DNA of 64,000 nt from Euwallacea fornicatus (GCF_040115645.1 NC_089567.1:124001-188000); one strand, 5' to 3'. Numbered from the stretch's first letter, positions 27,901 through 42,900 are shown. Notes: a model not told the origin generated them from the sequence alone. Translations and numbers: made by a program.

Positions 27901-30900
27901 TGGAGAATTCCAATCCGAACATTCAGCTCTTCAGGATATTGAGTGTGTTCCTCTCTGAAAATCCTCGGATTGGAATCATTCCAGTATCGATAGTTACGGC
28001 GATTAACCAATCCATTTACGAAAAAGGAACATTCGTTCGTCAGAAAAGCAAATCGAGTAAACTAAATTGGAATTAGCCACAAGTCGATCAGTCAACACTT
28101 TACAAAACTGAAGGCGACGATCGAGATCGTCCTCGTAGAGTTCATGGGCCAACTTAATCTTATAGGGGTTTTACTTTTAAGCTTTCGAAGTACGACAGAA
28201 ACTCATTAAAATTTTTGGGTACCGATCAAATGAAGGAACAATTACTAAATATATTTTAAACCGCTGAGCGAAATGTAAATAACATCTTGAACAATTTGTT
28301 TGCATAGATTCTTCTATTAATGATTAAAGTTTGTTAATTCGAGTCCGTTATAGGGACTTGTGAATATTTCGTAGCATCTTATGCATACGTTGGGCGTTAT
28401 TTTTCTGAGAACTGATGGTCAAAAATTCAAAAAATAAGTATTATGTTAGAGGGAATTTAATCACCTTTAAAATGAGGGGTCACTCGACCCATGGTCTTAT
28501 TTGAAATTCCAAAGCTGATTGCACCCCCACATAGAGGGAGGTTTCAATAAATTTGACATCCGCGCCATCATGTGTTATCTCGAAAACAAAATCGACGTTT
28601 TACGATATTTTTGCAAAAATTCAAAGTAACTGTGATGGAAAGTTTTCAATGGTGTACCCTTTACATGTACACCAGTTGATTTTATTCTAAAATTTCTTGA
28701 AATAGTTATGTGTGCTCTTGACGAATTAGCATGAGAATTACAATTTTACTTTTCGTATTAGAGTCAAGTAAAATTTTTGCGAGCGAGAAACCTTTCGATA
28801 TGGATAGAGCTCTCAAGCTCATCTTAAGCTCCCACCCGATTTTAATTAAGGCGAACATAGAGCAACTTTTAGCTCTATGTCCTCACTGGTCAAACAAAGG
28901 CACCTAAACTTTGCATTACTTGAAAGGTGAATCTTGTTTTAAGCGCCCTTAAAACTTGCCTTATAGGCGGTTTTGCTATTTAATTTAATAGTTAGATTTT
29001 AATTAAAGATAAGCGCCTATGTATTCATAAGGCCCACTGTCATAAAACAATTAATCAGCTTCCCATGACATACATGTGTGAATGTGATTATGTAATAAGC
29101 CCCGATGTAGCAATAAAAAAATGGGAGGTAAGGTGGATACACAATGTGATGCTATTTATTCATTTTGAAACGAACCAAATCGACAAAAACGAGATATTTT
29201 CTTACCTGCTTGTGTCGTTTTTTCGCTGGAGCAAACATTTTTCTTATCAATGTTGACTGATAAGAGGTTAGATGCGGATGTAGTTGGAGAAACATTTTGT
29301 CCATGTAGCACGATTACACCACTAAACATAACGGAAGAGCGACGTCGGTTATTTTGAAAAGAAGTTGGCGATAGCATATTCGTTGGGCTCTGGGCCTGAA
29401 AATAAATATTTTTTATTCAATGCGAATTCATTTTAAATGTACAATTACATATTTAAAACAAAAACAACTTATAATGAAATAGGAGATCCTTGCTTCAAGG
29501 AATTTTTTCTTTCTCTGTATCTTCCCCTGAATATCTGCCTGGATCTGGATTAACTAATTCCAAATATGCTTCATTGCTAAGTTACAGGCTATTGAAATTT
29601 TAGGTTAAAAAAATGTGTCATAATTTTCAAACCATTTAAACTTAGAAGGCAGGTCTAAATAGTCTCATTTACAAATTTTTAAATATAAGAAAACAAAAAG
29701 CTACTGCGCCAGGTCAGTTAGAAGTAGTCTATAAAGTATCTACAGAGTGTAGCATGATATTTACAGAAGTAGGTGACTTCAGGATATACAGAAAATATTT
29801 GACTGATTCTCTTGTTTCTCTTGCGGTTTCGACATCTTCATCTTCAGATTCGAATGTGGGGCCCCGTGTATATGATTCCTTTATATACGAATGAGAAATT
29901 TTGACTTACCGTACATAAGGAAGACGTGAAACATCTGTTTACATATGAAAATAAGCACGACTATCAGTTATTAAAACCGCACAACTTTCATTGTTACTAT
30001 GATAAGTTTAAAAGTTGCAGCTAAAGAACTTTTTTAACTTTTTATTTTCAGAGCGGATAACTTAATAATATAATAAATGAAGGCCGCCATGAATTTTTTA
30101 TATGAAATACTAGCATTATTTTAGCCTTCTCGATAACGCCTAGAATTTATGACAGGACCTTTGTGGACACCCTATATATGCTTTTTATAGCTAAAGTTTA
30201 ATCTCGACCCGAAGTTTAAACCCTCATTGATTATCTGCCTAAATCTTAAATTGAGTTTAACTACAGTTGAAATTTAAGCTGAAGGAATATAACTGGGTGT
30301 TAACCTAGTTAACCTCAGTCCCAAAGTTAAATGGTTATCATATACAAAGCTTCAAAAGTGTATTTTAAATTGTATTTAAAATGACAATTTTTTTTTAGAA
30401 AATGTGTTAAAAATTTGGACTCTTTTTTCTAATCTAGTTTGATTTAACCTGAGAATTTTGGGAAAACCCTATAAAGCATGAAGACAACTTCAACTAATCT
30501 GAGCTTTTGAAAGAGATTTTGCGAAAACTACAGAAAAATCTCAGTAAATCTCGTCAAAGATGATCAAAAATATTGAAAGAAAATCTTTAAACCAGAATCC
30601 GAAATAATTGAATGAGGTAATGATCTAATAAAAAGCAAAAGCACTTACTTCATTGTTTGATATTTCCTGATTTGATATCGAAGGAACTCTCAAGAGACCG
30701 GGTCTTCTTGGAGAAACAACGGATAGCTCTATATCCTCTGCTCTGAGAAATCCGGGATCACTTAGACATATTGAGCTCGCTCGGGACACGGCCCTTGTAC
30801 TCGGTAGGCTTTGCGTTTGCTATAAATCGATAATAGTTTTTAGTTTATGTTATTTAGTCAAACAGGTTAAAATCAGCATTTTTCATATGCCAGAAAATAG

Positions 30901-33900
30901 ATAATACTTTTTCTAAATATTTGTGTGAGATTAAGCTGATGTGGGTCGAGAGTTTTCAAGCTTGTTTAGAAAACGTGACACAGACCGATGTGAGTGTAAA
31001 CCATTTTATTCATTGCAAGAAATGCGGTTTAGACATTTTGATGTTTTGTGCAAAGCTTTTTTGATATTTTAAACTCCTTCAAAAAATCGTACTTACCATT
31101 GGTTTCATTCTCGGACAATTAGGATGGTGTCTCTTAGTATAATTAAGTCTTATTGTCTCTCCCATTGTAATCTTCTTATCCCTCCTCATGTCCCTTTGTA
31201 CCCTGTATAATCGAATTTTCTTCAGTATTCTTCGCTTCGATCGTCTCCATAAGTGAGCAATATATTTCACTATTTCGGCGTAACAGCTGGTGGGCTCACT
31301 GTTATTTGTTGATGACGCCAATGTACTGCTACTTTGGAAACGTGCTCGTTCTAGGCGCATGCGCTCCATCTCTCTTTTCTTTGTTTCAGAGAATTGTGTG
31401 GCTATGACGACTAGGCAAAGGTTGATCATAAAAAATGATCCGATCTTGGAATAGTAGAGAAGTTTTATCAAACAATTAATTCGACAGAACCCTTCTACAT
31501 ACCACAATTAATAACACAAAATATATCCAGTCCCAAAAACTGTGACCATCTTGGACGTAATACATAATTTCAGTCCATCCTTCGAGGGAAATTACCTGAA
31601 ATTATCAAAATATTTATTGAATCGTATTTCAGAGGGAAACTTACAAAAAGAAAACATTTTTTCCACGACTCTATACGAATATTGTTAGCTTTACTTGTCT
31701 TTATAAGAGCATAATGAGGGCTATTAACATTTGCAGTGCAACGAATGCCACTAAGCGTGATAGAATATGTATTCCATCGCGCTTTTTTCCGTGTCTTTTA
31801 ATTGCCCGGAATAACTTATATGCAAAAAGGACCAAAAGTTCCACGTAAATACATTAAAAATTTAATGAAACATTTTTCGTGAAAATACTGGAACACGTCA
31901 AATATTGATTTTTGTTGTGCATTTTTTCAAGTTACAGACATGTATACAGGGTTTGCCATGTAATAGACAAATGCATTTTTTTCTTGTGAAACCCCATGTA
32001 TATTATGACATTTTTGAGTTTTTTGAGAAATTCTGAACATATTTCATGTAACATACTCATGTTTTAATTTACCAGTTATTGAAATATTTGAGGAATATGG
32101 CAATTAGAGTGGCTTGCTAGAGCGCCTGACCTCGCCCCTATGAACTTTCTTTTATAAAGTTATCTTAAACATAGGATGTATTTAAATAAACTCAACAATA
32201 TAGAAGAGTTGAAAAATAAAATTCCTCAAGAAGCTTAACAAATACCTGCTTAAATGATTTTAAAAAATCTGGAGAAATTTGAATGGCGGCTGGTCCAGAG
32301 TCCGGTTAGTTCAGATTAAGGTTAGATCAATGGAGCACAATTCAAACATTGAATATATAAGATTGTAGTAGTTTATACTGTTATATTTTAGTATTAATAT
32401 TTCTATCGTTCTTTCTATTTATTATATTTTTTTTAACTGTTGAATTTAGATGTGAGTATGTTATTTGAAATATGTTCAAAATTTCTCAAAGATCTTAAAA
32501 ATGTCAAAATATGCATAAGGTTTCATTCAAAAAAATGGAATAGTATATTTATTTTCTACATGGATAAACCTGCTTACATATCTGTTACGTCGGAAAATGG
32601 ACAACTAAAAAGAATCTTTGACATGTTCCAGCATTTTCATGAAAAATATCTCCTTAAATCTTTAACGAATTTATGCGAGTCTTTTGATCTTAATAATTTT
32701 CTTTAATTAGTGATTCTAGTTATTTTGAATAATTTGTAATTGCTTCAAATTTCAGATATATTTTCTTTTATTTTTACAAGATAATACATTGATAGAGTTT
32801 CACAACATTCAGTGTTTTCTTTCTCAGGTATGGTCAGCCATAAACTTTTCTTCCATTTAGTATAATAATCGTGATATAGTGTTGTGTCCAAATGAAAGAT
32901 AAGAAAAAAATGCCGTGTACATAAAATATGAATCAAATAAGCTACGAAACAATGGCACGATAAATTTTTGTCGCGAAAATCGGACCTTAGAAAGTGCAAT
33001 TTGATTTCATCTATCTATTAATGTTTTTCTTATATCCCATAAATAAAATACCACCACTCTGGCGCCTTTTTGATAGATTTACGGGTTTCTCATGGAATTG
33101 GGATTTAAAGACGCTGTCATGTGAAGGGACTTAAAGCGCTGTCATAAAACGGGAATTAAAGGCGCTATCATGGAAAGGTGCGGAGTTAAGTCAGAGATGG
33201 AGTGCGAAAAACACATTTTTTTAACGTGTACTGTGGGATATTTTTCCTACGAGCGTCGTGTGTTAACTTTGTAGCTTCCGTCATCTGAATTGAATGTTAG
33301 CACGCGGTTAAATAATGTTAATGGCCCCGACGTGATATTGTCCACAAACTGTTAAGTGCTACTTTCAGCTCGCAAATGCGTTCGATAAGGCCACATACCG
33401 CACGCTAGAAAGAAAAAATGTCCTGAATGGCCCGGTCTGGTGGCCTGAATGGACCTGGCTTGGTGACTGAATCTAATTCCTATGAAATTTTCCATTCACA
33501 ATTTAATGATTTTTATGATGATAAAAACCAAAGTAGTCGTAATGCAGTCAACGAAGTTCTAGAAACTTACCAGAAATATTGCTATCCAAGCCAATCCAAT
33601 ATTATCAAAAGATATGGTGTTTTGAAAGGGGTTTGGGTTGTTATCAGAACACGTGGAATAGTACAAATGCCAGTTTATGCAATAACTATCGTTACTGGCA
33701 TATTCCTGCATATGCTTTTCTTCCCATGTCAACTGACATTTTACGGTACCATTTAGAAATGGCGGGAGGTCATGGCATGTATGCATCCCTGAATAGTTGC
33801 TCTTACTGCATATGTAATCCGTGTCTGGAGGCTTGTACATGGGTACTATACTGAAAATCGAGGTAAGTAAATCATTAGTTCACCGAAATGTTAAAAATAG

Positions 33901-36900
33901 TATTAATGCAATTCTTCCATGAACCCTCTTTCGTCATTTTGCTTACAAACGCTTGTTGCTGAAGGTTCATAAAACAATTGTGCTTACATGTAGTTTTTAA
34001 GCATATTTACTTTGATTTCACATTATTCTAAACAGCTTCAATAAAACTCACTAATTCGCAATATTGACATAATTTCTAATTTGAAGTGAAGTGAATGAAA
34101 TCAAACTACTTTGGGTTTTAAGTATGGGCTTTACATGACAAAAAATACATTAGTTGAAATCTCGATAAAAAAGCATGACAATAGGCGTATCAATGTGAAA
34201 TCGTGTAAATAACCGATATGTCTACAAGATGCTCTCTGATGCATATTCAAGTACTTCTCTTATGAAAGCTTCATTATGTGATGTGCCAGAAGGGGCATGC
34301 AGTTTTCCAGTAACACAATTACCATAGAATATAAAAAATTAAAAAAACGTGCATTGATGGAGCTGGAAAGTATTATGAGAATTGTGTTTTGCTAATCACG
34401 CAGTGATCTACTGATTTGACTTAATGATCTACCTAAGAAACTAGAGGTTAATAAAAGCATTTAAAGGGGGCCTGGTGCTAGCATCCAATCTACTCTTGAT
34501 GCATGTTAAACTTTACATGTATCTGTTCTAATGCATGCAAGTAAATTTGGTGCGTATTATTTATAGATATTTTTTATTAGATTGAAGTAGATAGAAAATA
34601 ATTTTTTATTGATTTTATTAATTAGTGAATGCCTACGGGTGCTGGTTCGAGGCCCTGAGCAAATATATATTCTTGACTCAAGATCGTTTCATCTAGGAAC
34701 TGATAGAAGCGACTAAGTATTTAAGTGATAGAAGATATCCTAGGGAAAAGAATACTGATGATCCTCTTAAGATCATTAACGACACATTGGGAGAAATTTT
34801 TCAGTGCAACAATGACGCTTTAAAATTTGTCCATCGCTAACTCACGGCATTGTTACGGCCGATAGAGGTGCCAAGATGTAAGTTTACTGCATGTATTGCT
34901 ATTTTAGTCTATATTGATTATCGTGTGCAATAATTTTTGGTAATGAGTTTCCAGGCAATAATGGTCAGAAAAGACTGAATTGTACGTTACGAAATTGTAA
35001 AAGATGTTATGGTTAAAATCCTTTGCGAGTTTGAAATTGGTATGTATTTTTTTCCAAATGTTCTGTGTAAAGTTGTAATTCACCTATTCGGTTAAGCAAT
35101 TTTTTTTTCCTTTCACTACACACATATACAGTGAATCAAAAGTCCCGCGAAAACTTGTTCGAAATTGAAGAAAATATTTTTCAGGAAAATACTGGAACAT
35201 GTCAAATATTTTTTTATTGTGCATTTTTTCAAATAGTAGACATATATAAGAGGTTGCCCATTTAGTAAATAAATGTACTCTTTCATTTTTTTTCTTATGG
35301 AATCCCATGTATATTACGACATTTTTGAGTTCTATAAAAAATTCCGAACATATTTCATATAACATACCCACGTCTAAATTCAACAGTTTTTGAAAAAAAT
35401 TACGCAAAATAGAAATAAAAAAGCAACTATTAATACTTAAAAACGAACAATATAAACTTCTATAATCTACCATATTAAATGTTCGACTTGCGCCTCGTTG
35501 CCTTTCTGATAGTGAGTAAGTCATATGTCAAATAAGAACTCTTATCATTTAAGGAGATACTTGTTGAGTGCCTTGAATACGTTTATTCTTTAAGTTTTTT
35601 AAAATTGCTTAGTTTATTTAAATACACGTTATATGTTTTAGATAACACCATGAAAAAAGTCCATAGGGATGAGGTCAAGCTATCTAGTAGGTCACACGCC
35701 ACGCATTTCTCAAATATTTGAATAATTGTTGAATTTAGACGTGGGTATGTTACATGAAATATATTTAGAATTTGTCAAATAACTCAAAAACGTAATAATA
35801 TACATGGGATTCCGTAATGAAAAAATGAAAAAATGAAAAAGTACATTTATCTAAGACATGGAAAAGTTTGTATACATGTCTGTTACGTTAAAGAATACAC
35901 AACATAAAACGAAATTTAACGTTTTCCAGCATTTTCGTAAAAAATATTTCCTTGAATTGTGAAGGAATTTACGCGGATTTTTGGTACTCTATGTATGAGG
36001 TTTCTTGTTTGAAAAAAGGAACGAATGTGAACCCACCTCCCAACCCTCCATATGCCTCAATGTAAAAAACCCTACATGAGGTAGTAAATTCTTTCGTAGT
36101 ATTAATTTGTTGTTTTCATACAAAACGACACAGTAAGGTTCTTCTTTTTTTGGAACGGCTGTGAGGGTGAAATGCGGGGGTTTCACCCATTGAAGTGAAA
36201 AGTGGATCCTCGAATACATGTATCTTTCACATAAAATTACTTCTCCATTTTCCACAATGTACCTCATCAACTTCATTTTATGCATGTGCCATTGCGGCAT
36301 AGTACATTAATCATTTCAAAACTCACTACACTAAAAACACGCCACGTAGGTAACTCATTTTCCACAGCGCTTTTCCAATTAGCTTCCCCAAACGCTTGGA
36401 TAATTTCCAAATAATATAATGTTGTGAACAAATTTTCTTAAAAAGAATGTATATAATAAAAATGTATATATATATATACTATTGAGTGTCACTTTTCCAA
36501 CATTTCAAATTATTAGATTCCGAATTGGAGAATTTGCACGTACGTATACAAATTTTTTTTGTTTAACTTCAGTGGTGGATAAAACGTTTATTCCTTTAAT
36601 TAATCATTGATGTATGTGGAAGTTAAACTTGTTGAAAGTTTGATCTATGTCGCCCAGAGTTTCTGATTAATTCGAGGATGATACTTGGTAATTAATGTTT
36701 TGCAATGTACCGAAATAAGTTAAAATCAATCATTAGCATATAAGCTGACATTGAACCCCAGTATGTTAATTTATAGCTTAATCTGGGCCAGATTTCGTGT
36801 GTACCTGACAATAAGAGCGAAATTGGGCGCCAAAATTAAACATAGGGATATTAATAGGAAAATTGTTGAACAGTATGCGTTTAGGGTGATCCACTCGAAA

Positions 36901-39900
36901 CTGTCAACCTAATATGGTCTTCGATATAAAAAACTAACATTGAAATAGTTTTATTTAGTTTGATTTAGGTTTCCTTCTTAAAAACACTGCTCAAAAGAAC
37001 ATAACCTAGCCCGATACAGTCTCAATTTCCATAATTTAAACGATGTATTTAATTCATTTAAATAAACAATTTCATTTAAATTATAAGTTTAATCAAAGAA
37101 ATTAGTTAATTTAAATTTTTGTTTTAATTAAATAAATTATTTAGTTTATATTTTAACATTTTTTTTATTACCTTTAATATTTAATAAGTTTAGAAATTAA
37201 TTTCAATAAAAAAAAGTGACAGAAGAAAACATAACTTAAGCAGATGTAGATGTACATTTTAGGGCAGTTCTTATAGGCTGTTAGCTTATCTGTTATTATT
37301 AGTTAGTTTTTTTTATTTATTTAGATTATCATTAATAGACTGAACTTAAAAATTGTTTACCGTAAAAACAAAACCACAGCATGTATTATATTATTTTTAA
37401 TAAATATATTGATGCCTCTAAAAGTTTCGAACATCACCCTGTAATTATGATAAATGGAACAGAGAGGATAACAATTCTAATAGTTATTTAACAAACAAGT
37501 CTATTGATGGCAGCAATTAATAATCGAGACTGTTTAACTGTTCGCTATGCTCACGCTTTAACAAAATCAAGATTATTAATTCGCTCATTATATTGCGATT
37601 ATATTGCGCTTAATTTACATGCTATTTACAACATTTTTCTGTCGACTGTATTGCGGCAAATCAAAATATGTACATTTCTACCTTGAATTCATAAGTCACC
37701 CTACTTTTAACCATTTTAGTATGAGATTGGAAACCCCATAGGTCAAAAATTTTAACTTCTAGAAGTCGAAAATATTAATCACGTGTCAAGCATAAGTGTT
37801 GTGATTGGTCAAATGCAAGTAGTAATGTCGGCGGTCGTTCACATTTACCCAATAAAAATGCGCTCAAAGTGTATTAACGAAACCTCGTGCATGAATGGGT
37901 ACCGTTGAAGAATGATTTTCTGTACATTTAATTAACTTGTTAATATGGTACTCAACTGGCGTAAAGCGATTTTAATGGATATTTCCGAAGAAAAATAAAG
38001 TACTAAGAGAAAATAAAAAGCTACGTTTACTGTGATGGTTGCTTCTTTTAGCTATATAAAAGGTTCGTTATGTATTTGGAATAACAATAATGAATTTTTA
38101 AATTAACTTCTTTTTTTTCCCATAACACTACTACAAAGTTCAGCTTTCATTTTTCAAATGTAATCTTCTACTTCTAACTTCTTTTATGGAATCTACACTT
38201 ATTTACGCATACAGACATATAAAATTTTACTAGATTTCAACAAGAAAAATTTCAAGGAAAAAATTATTTTTCGTATTTTATTAAAAAAATTAAATTCAAT
38301 CAGAAAAGCAAAAATACTGAATGTATTTTGTAAACATCACGTAAATAGCATTCGAGAAATTCCGATTTTTAATTTAAAAAATTAATACCAATTTTTTGTT
38401 TGGTGAAATAAGGTGGTCAGACCGACCACCTAAGTTAATGCCCTGCAATTTTTCCTTGGGAACCACTTAAAAGATCAAGTTTATAAGGATTGGCTAAATA
38501 ATATAGGTGACTTGAAGGCTCATATTGTCTGTCTAATGCAAACCATCACTCAATACATGTATGTTCAGGTGAGAAGATTAGTCATGCATAGAATAGCACT
38601 GTGTTGATATAACGACGGAATACATTTTGAGCAAATACTGTGAACATTAAATAATAATTAATTCTTGTAAGCAGTAATTTGTCGTTTTGCTTTTCAGACT
38701 AATCTTTTAATTTTTGAATAAAATAAAGAAAATAATTTTTTTCCCGAAATTCTTCTCATCTAATGCCAATAAAATGTGATATATTTCTATGCCTAAATAG
38801 GTGTAGATTCCATAAAATAAGTCAGAAATAAGGGGTCACATTTTACAATCAAAAGTTGAACTGTTATGAGACAACAAAAAAGAGTTTATCAAAAAGTAAT
38901 AATAAATTAGCTCTGCAATTTTTACTTGAAATATTTTTTAACAGAGAAATTATTTTAAAAGTTATTGCCTTTATCCCATATACAGGGTGTCCCATTTCAA
39001 GCTGTAATTAAAGATTACTTAAAAACGGTACGTTGAATGGAAAAAAGTTTCAAATAAAAACTGTCTGGTAAAGAAGGGGACATGTCATGAAGACAGTCAC
39101 TTTCAGCCAAAATGTAATTTTAAGGTAATTTCAAGGGCAACTTTTTATTTCAAATAGCAACCAAGTATTTTTTTTAAGATCCTTGTAGATCTTTAAAAAA
39201 TTACTATTTTTTATTTGAATAATTTTTTTATTAAACGTTTTACTGCGAAGTTGTCCTTGATTTTTGTCCAATTTTTGAGAGAATTGAAATTACTGCATTT
39301 TTTTCTAAAAAAGTTTTGCAATGCCTATTCTGTTTAAAACTCATAATAATCCTTCTATCTAATAAAAAAAAATTATTTCTATGAAAAACAAGTCTTGAAT
39401 TTCCTCTTGTTAGAGTCTACCATATAACAAGGTCTACAGGAAATCGATATTCCTTTTTCTACAATCAATCTAATTGTTTCGTATCAAATTATTTAAAAGT
39501 TATTCTTTTCATATCAAAATTCAATAATTGAAATGGATCACTTCACTTTGGATGAAAAATTATAAATAGTTTTTATTAATAAAGAGGCTCCAATAAATGT
39601 TAATCGGACAGTAGAGTTTTATGCTGAAAGATTTTCGAACGAAATACTTCTTTGTTGGATAACTTTCAACAGTCATTAAAATTTTCAAAGAAACGAAATC
39701 ATTGGAATTAAAAAAACGCAAGCGCTCTCGAAGTCTAACACATGAAGGCAATCAATTAGCAGTTCTTGTAGCTGTTGCCTTCGATCCCCATGTAAGTTGT
39801 CATCAGATTGATGCTAACTCAGGTATTTCAGATGAGTATTCAAAGAGTTTTGAAGGTGAATAAATACCATTCCTACCACAGTTCTTTATATCAGGAACTT

Positions 39901-42900
39901 CATGGAACTAATTTTGAAAACCGAGTCAATTTTTGTAATTGGACAAAGCAGTAATTAAATCAAAATGCAAATTTCTTCTCCAAGGTTTTGTTTTCGGACG
40001 AATCGACATTCACAAACCATGATGTTATGAATTACCATAATTTGCATTTTTGGAATGCTGTAAACCCACACTGACTTAGAGAAGTTGAATATGAAAGACC
40101 ATGGTCAGTGAATGTATGGTACGATATTATTGCAGAATAATTAATTGGACCTTTAATTATTCAATGAAACTTGAATGGAGAAATGTATCGCAATTTCTTG
40201 CACAATGATCTTCCGCAATTGTTAGAAAACGTTACGATTGCAATTAGACGGGTGACGTGGTATCAGGATTACGGCTGTCCAACTTATTTTTCTAGCATGT
40301 CTCGTGTAATTCTAAATGAAATGTATCGAGTTCGATAGATCGAACGGGGAAGTTTAGTGAACTGGCCTCCTAGGTCACCAAATCTGACTTCATCAGATTT
40401 TGTTTTTTGTGATTTTTTAAAGGCCAAAGTTTATGCAGAAATACCAATTACTGCAAACCACATGAATAATAGAATTGTAATTGCGTGTTAATTTATAAAC
40501 GGGGAGATGTTGCATCGAGTAAACAATTCTTTTCGAATAAGAGTTGAGAAATGTTTGGAGGAGGAGGACATTTTTTTAAACTTTTGCTTCCATAAGTTTC
40601 TCAAATCAGGATTTTAAATTAATTTGCCAAATAAAAAAAAATCATCGAAATAATTTTTTTAATGAAATACAGTGATTGTTATGAGTTTTAAATAGAATAT
40701 GTATTGCAAAACTTTTATAGAAAAAAAAATGCAATAATGTTGACTGTCTTAAAAAATAGACAAAAGTCAAGAATTACTCTGCAACAAAACGTGTAATAAA
40801 AATTGTTTAAATAAAATATATTCACTTTTTGAAGATCTATAAAGATCTGTAAAATATAACTGGTTGCCATTTGAAAAAAAATTCCCCTGGAAATAACCTT
40901 AAAATAATGTTTTGGTTAAAAGTCACTCTATTCATAACATGTTCCTCTTCTTACCGGACAACTTTTATTTGAAACGTTTTTTCATATAACGTACCGTTTT
41001 TGAGTAATCTGCAATCATAGCTTTAAATGGGATATTTTGTATATGGTGGACCCCGTATGTAAGATAGGTACAGTCTGTCTTGTTTAAGAGAGGGATTTAG
41101 ATTTTGTTTTATTTTGCGGAATATTATGTTTGCGATATTTCCAGAAGTCTAAGAAGTGCTGCTTATGTAATGTGAGAAAGCGAATCCCTAACAAGTAAAG
41201 TCAATTTAAAGTTCGTGAGATAGCTGTGTTGCTAAGAGTTTTGGATGTGCTACATTTTTCTCTCTTAGTTTCTAAACTTGTTTCCATTTCAGTATAAGTT
41301 TTAGTAATATGACTAGGAAATATACGTTGTATACGCTTTTTACAATAAAAACGTAGAACATCCAGAAATTTCTACCATCTCAACTGAATTAGCTCATGAT
41401 ATTTGTTTCTTTTTCTGCAGTATCCACGTTAATTGATACTCGTAGTTCCATGGTTGGTACGGCCCCAGTATGGTGAATGATGGGCCAGAAATTCTCCGTT
41501 TTCTCTCTATGGCCAGTTCGGTACTGGCCAAAAGGAGAAAAAGAAGGATCTCTAACTCTTATAGCGGTTTCCTTGCGGTTGTCTTAATGCTAATAGTTTT
41601 TCAAAACAGCCAAGACTTCTGCTGCTAAATTATATTTTATAAAAGAGTGCACAGACCGATCCTGATTATTATGGATGAAACATCACGATTTTTAATATTT
41701 TTAGTTTGTCAGTTGGACTGGAATATTCTCCCAAAAACCAAGAGAAAGATAAGGAAAAAAAATGTGCAATTCTGACAAATATTATACAGGGTAAATAAAT
41801 TTTCTTGATTTAAACTAGCGCTGAAATCTTATTGAAATGGTTAGGTGAATAACTTTATATACCCCGTGAATATAAGGTAAGATGTTTGGACTGCAACATG
41901 GAAACCCCTTAATAAACACGAATATAAATACAAATAAGTATTGAAGAAGGTATAGGATAATTAGAGATAGCTCTCAAATGGGGTGTCTAATGATTAACAA
42001 GTAGAGTGTGTGTTCTAAAGCAGATCGAAAAACCTTCTATTAATGATATTTACTCTAAATCATTCCTATTAATGTAAAAAATGTAAAATAGCCAATTAGT
42101 ATATTGTTGCAGATGGAAATTAAAAATTATTTTGAAAATATGATTCGGCATAAAGCAAATCAGCTACAATAAAACTTTAGATATTAGTATTGAAACGCTC
42201 TAATACTATAAATTTTTAACGCCAAGTTTCCTATTAAAAACAATTATACAATTTAATTTAGATTACCTCCCTTGGAAAGTAATTGTAGTGGGTTACTTAC
42301 TAGTGGTGCACTAGTGAGTCTCGATAGTCAAGAAGTTGGGTTCTGAGAAATATGTATATGTACATATTTATTGGGTCAAAAATTGGGATAATTGTATTTT
42401 GCGGTACCTAGTTGGTTCATTAATGATGTTTAGCATTAAATCTGTTATAAAATTATTTGATTAACAAATTATTCCGAAAAATACATAAACAGTTTTTAAA
42501 ATTAAAATAAATTAAAAAAAAATTAAAATTCAGTGACCAATTTAGCATTAAATAATCAAAATTTACTGACGCTCATTTGGTTTTTAAAGTACCAAAAAAA
42601 ACCATTTGGTTCCCCATATAAGAACTATGGAATATCAGTTATCAATATGCGTAGCAGTTCTTTCTATAACTCTTATATTTAATTTATTATTCTAATGTTA
42701 TTTTATATCACTGTTTACATTTTGATGGTATATTTAATAGATTTTAACACCGTCTCACTTTTTATGTACATTTCCTTAACATGCAGTTTCATGCAATATT
42801 GCTATAATTGTACATGCTTAACAGTATATAGAATAAAGGCAAGTAGACATATAGAATCAATAGCTGGGGTGATTAATAATGAAGTCGTCTTTTTTTTTGT

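Larger units (their letters stand above)
26621..29205. other. Intron between exons G and H
   Basis: About 2.6 kb. It contains the long-TIR mariner-like element at 27184-28661, a lone TIR-like TATACAGGATGG near 27003, and otherwise unrecognised AT-rich DNA. Confidence 0.8.
31596..33570. other. Intron between exons C and D
   Basis: About 2.0 kb. It holds the long-TIR mariner-like element at 31823-32694 and a short tandem repeat at 33105-33180. A block near 33210 (AACGTGTACTGTGGGATATTTTTCC) is also seen, diverged, near 45600 and 46790. Confidence 0.8.

Noticed and set aside
32440..32706. 88-codon plus-strand ORF
   Set aside because: It lies in the right arm of a long-TIR transposon; the open frame is incidental.
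33427..33854. Two plus-strand ORFs of 91-109 codons
   Set aside because: They overlap channel exon C on the minus strand, which has clear Cav3 sequence and matching splice phases. The plus-strand ORFs are shadows.
34635..34660. tRNA B-box-like GGTTCGAGGCC
   Set aside because: No A-box at the right distance and no cloverleaf can be folded around it.
35084..35524. 146-codon minus-strand ORF
   Set aside because: It runs through the left arm of foldback family F copy 2. The inverted arm explains the sequence and no domain is recognisable.
41787..41870. ACAGGGTAAAT and ACCCCGTGAATAT as ends of a small MITE
   Set aside because: The two ends do not match each other beyond a few bases.
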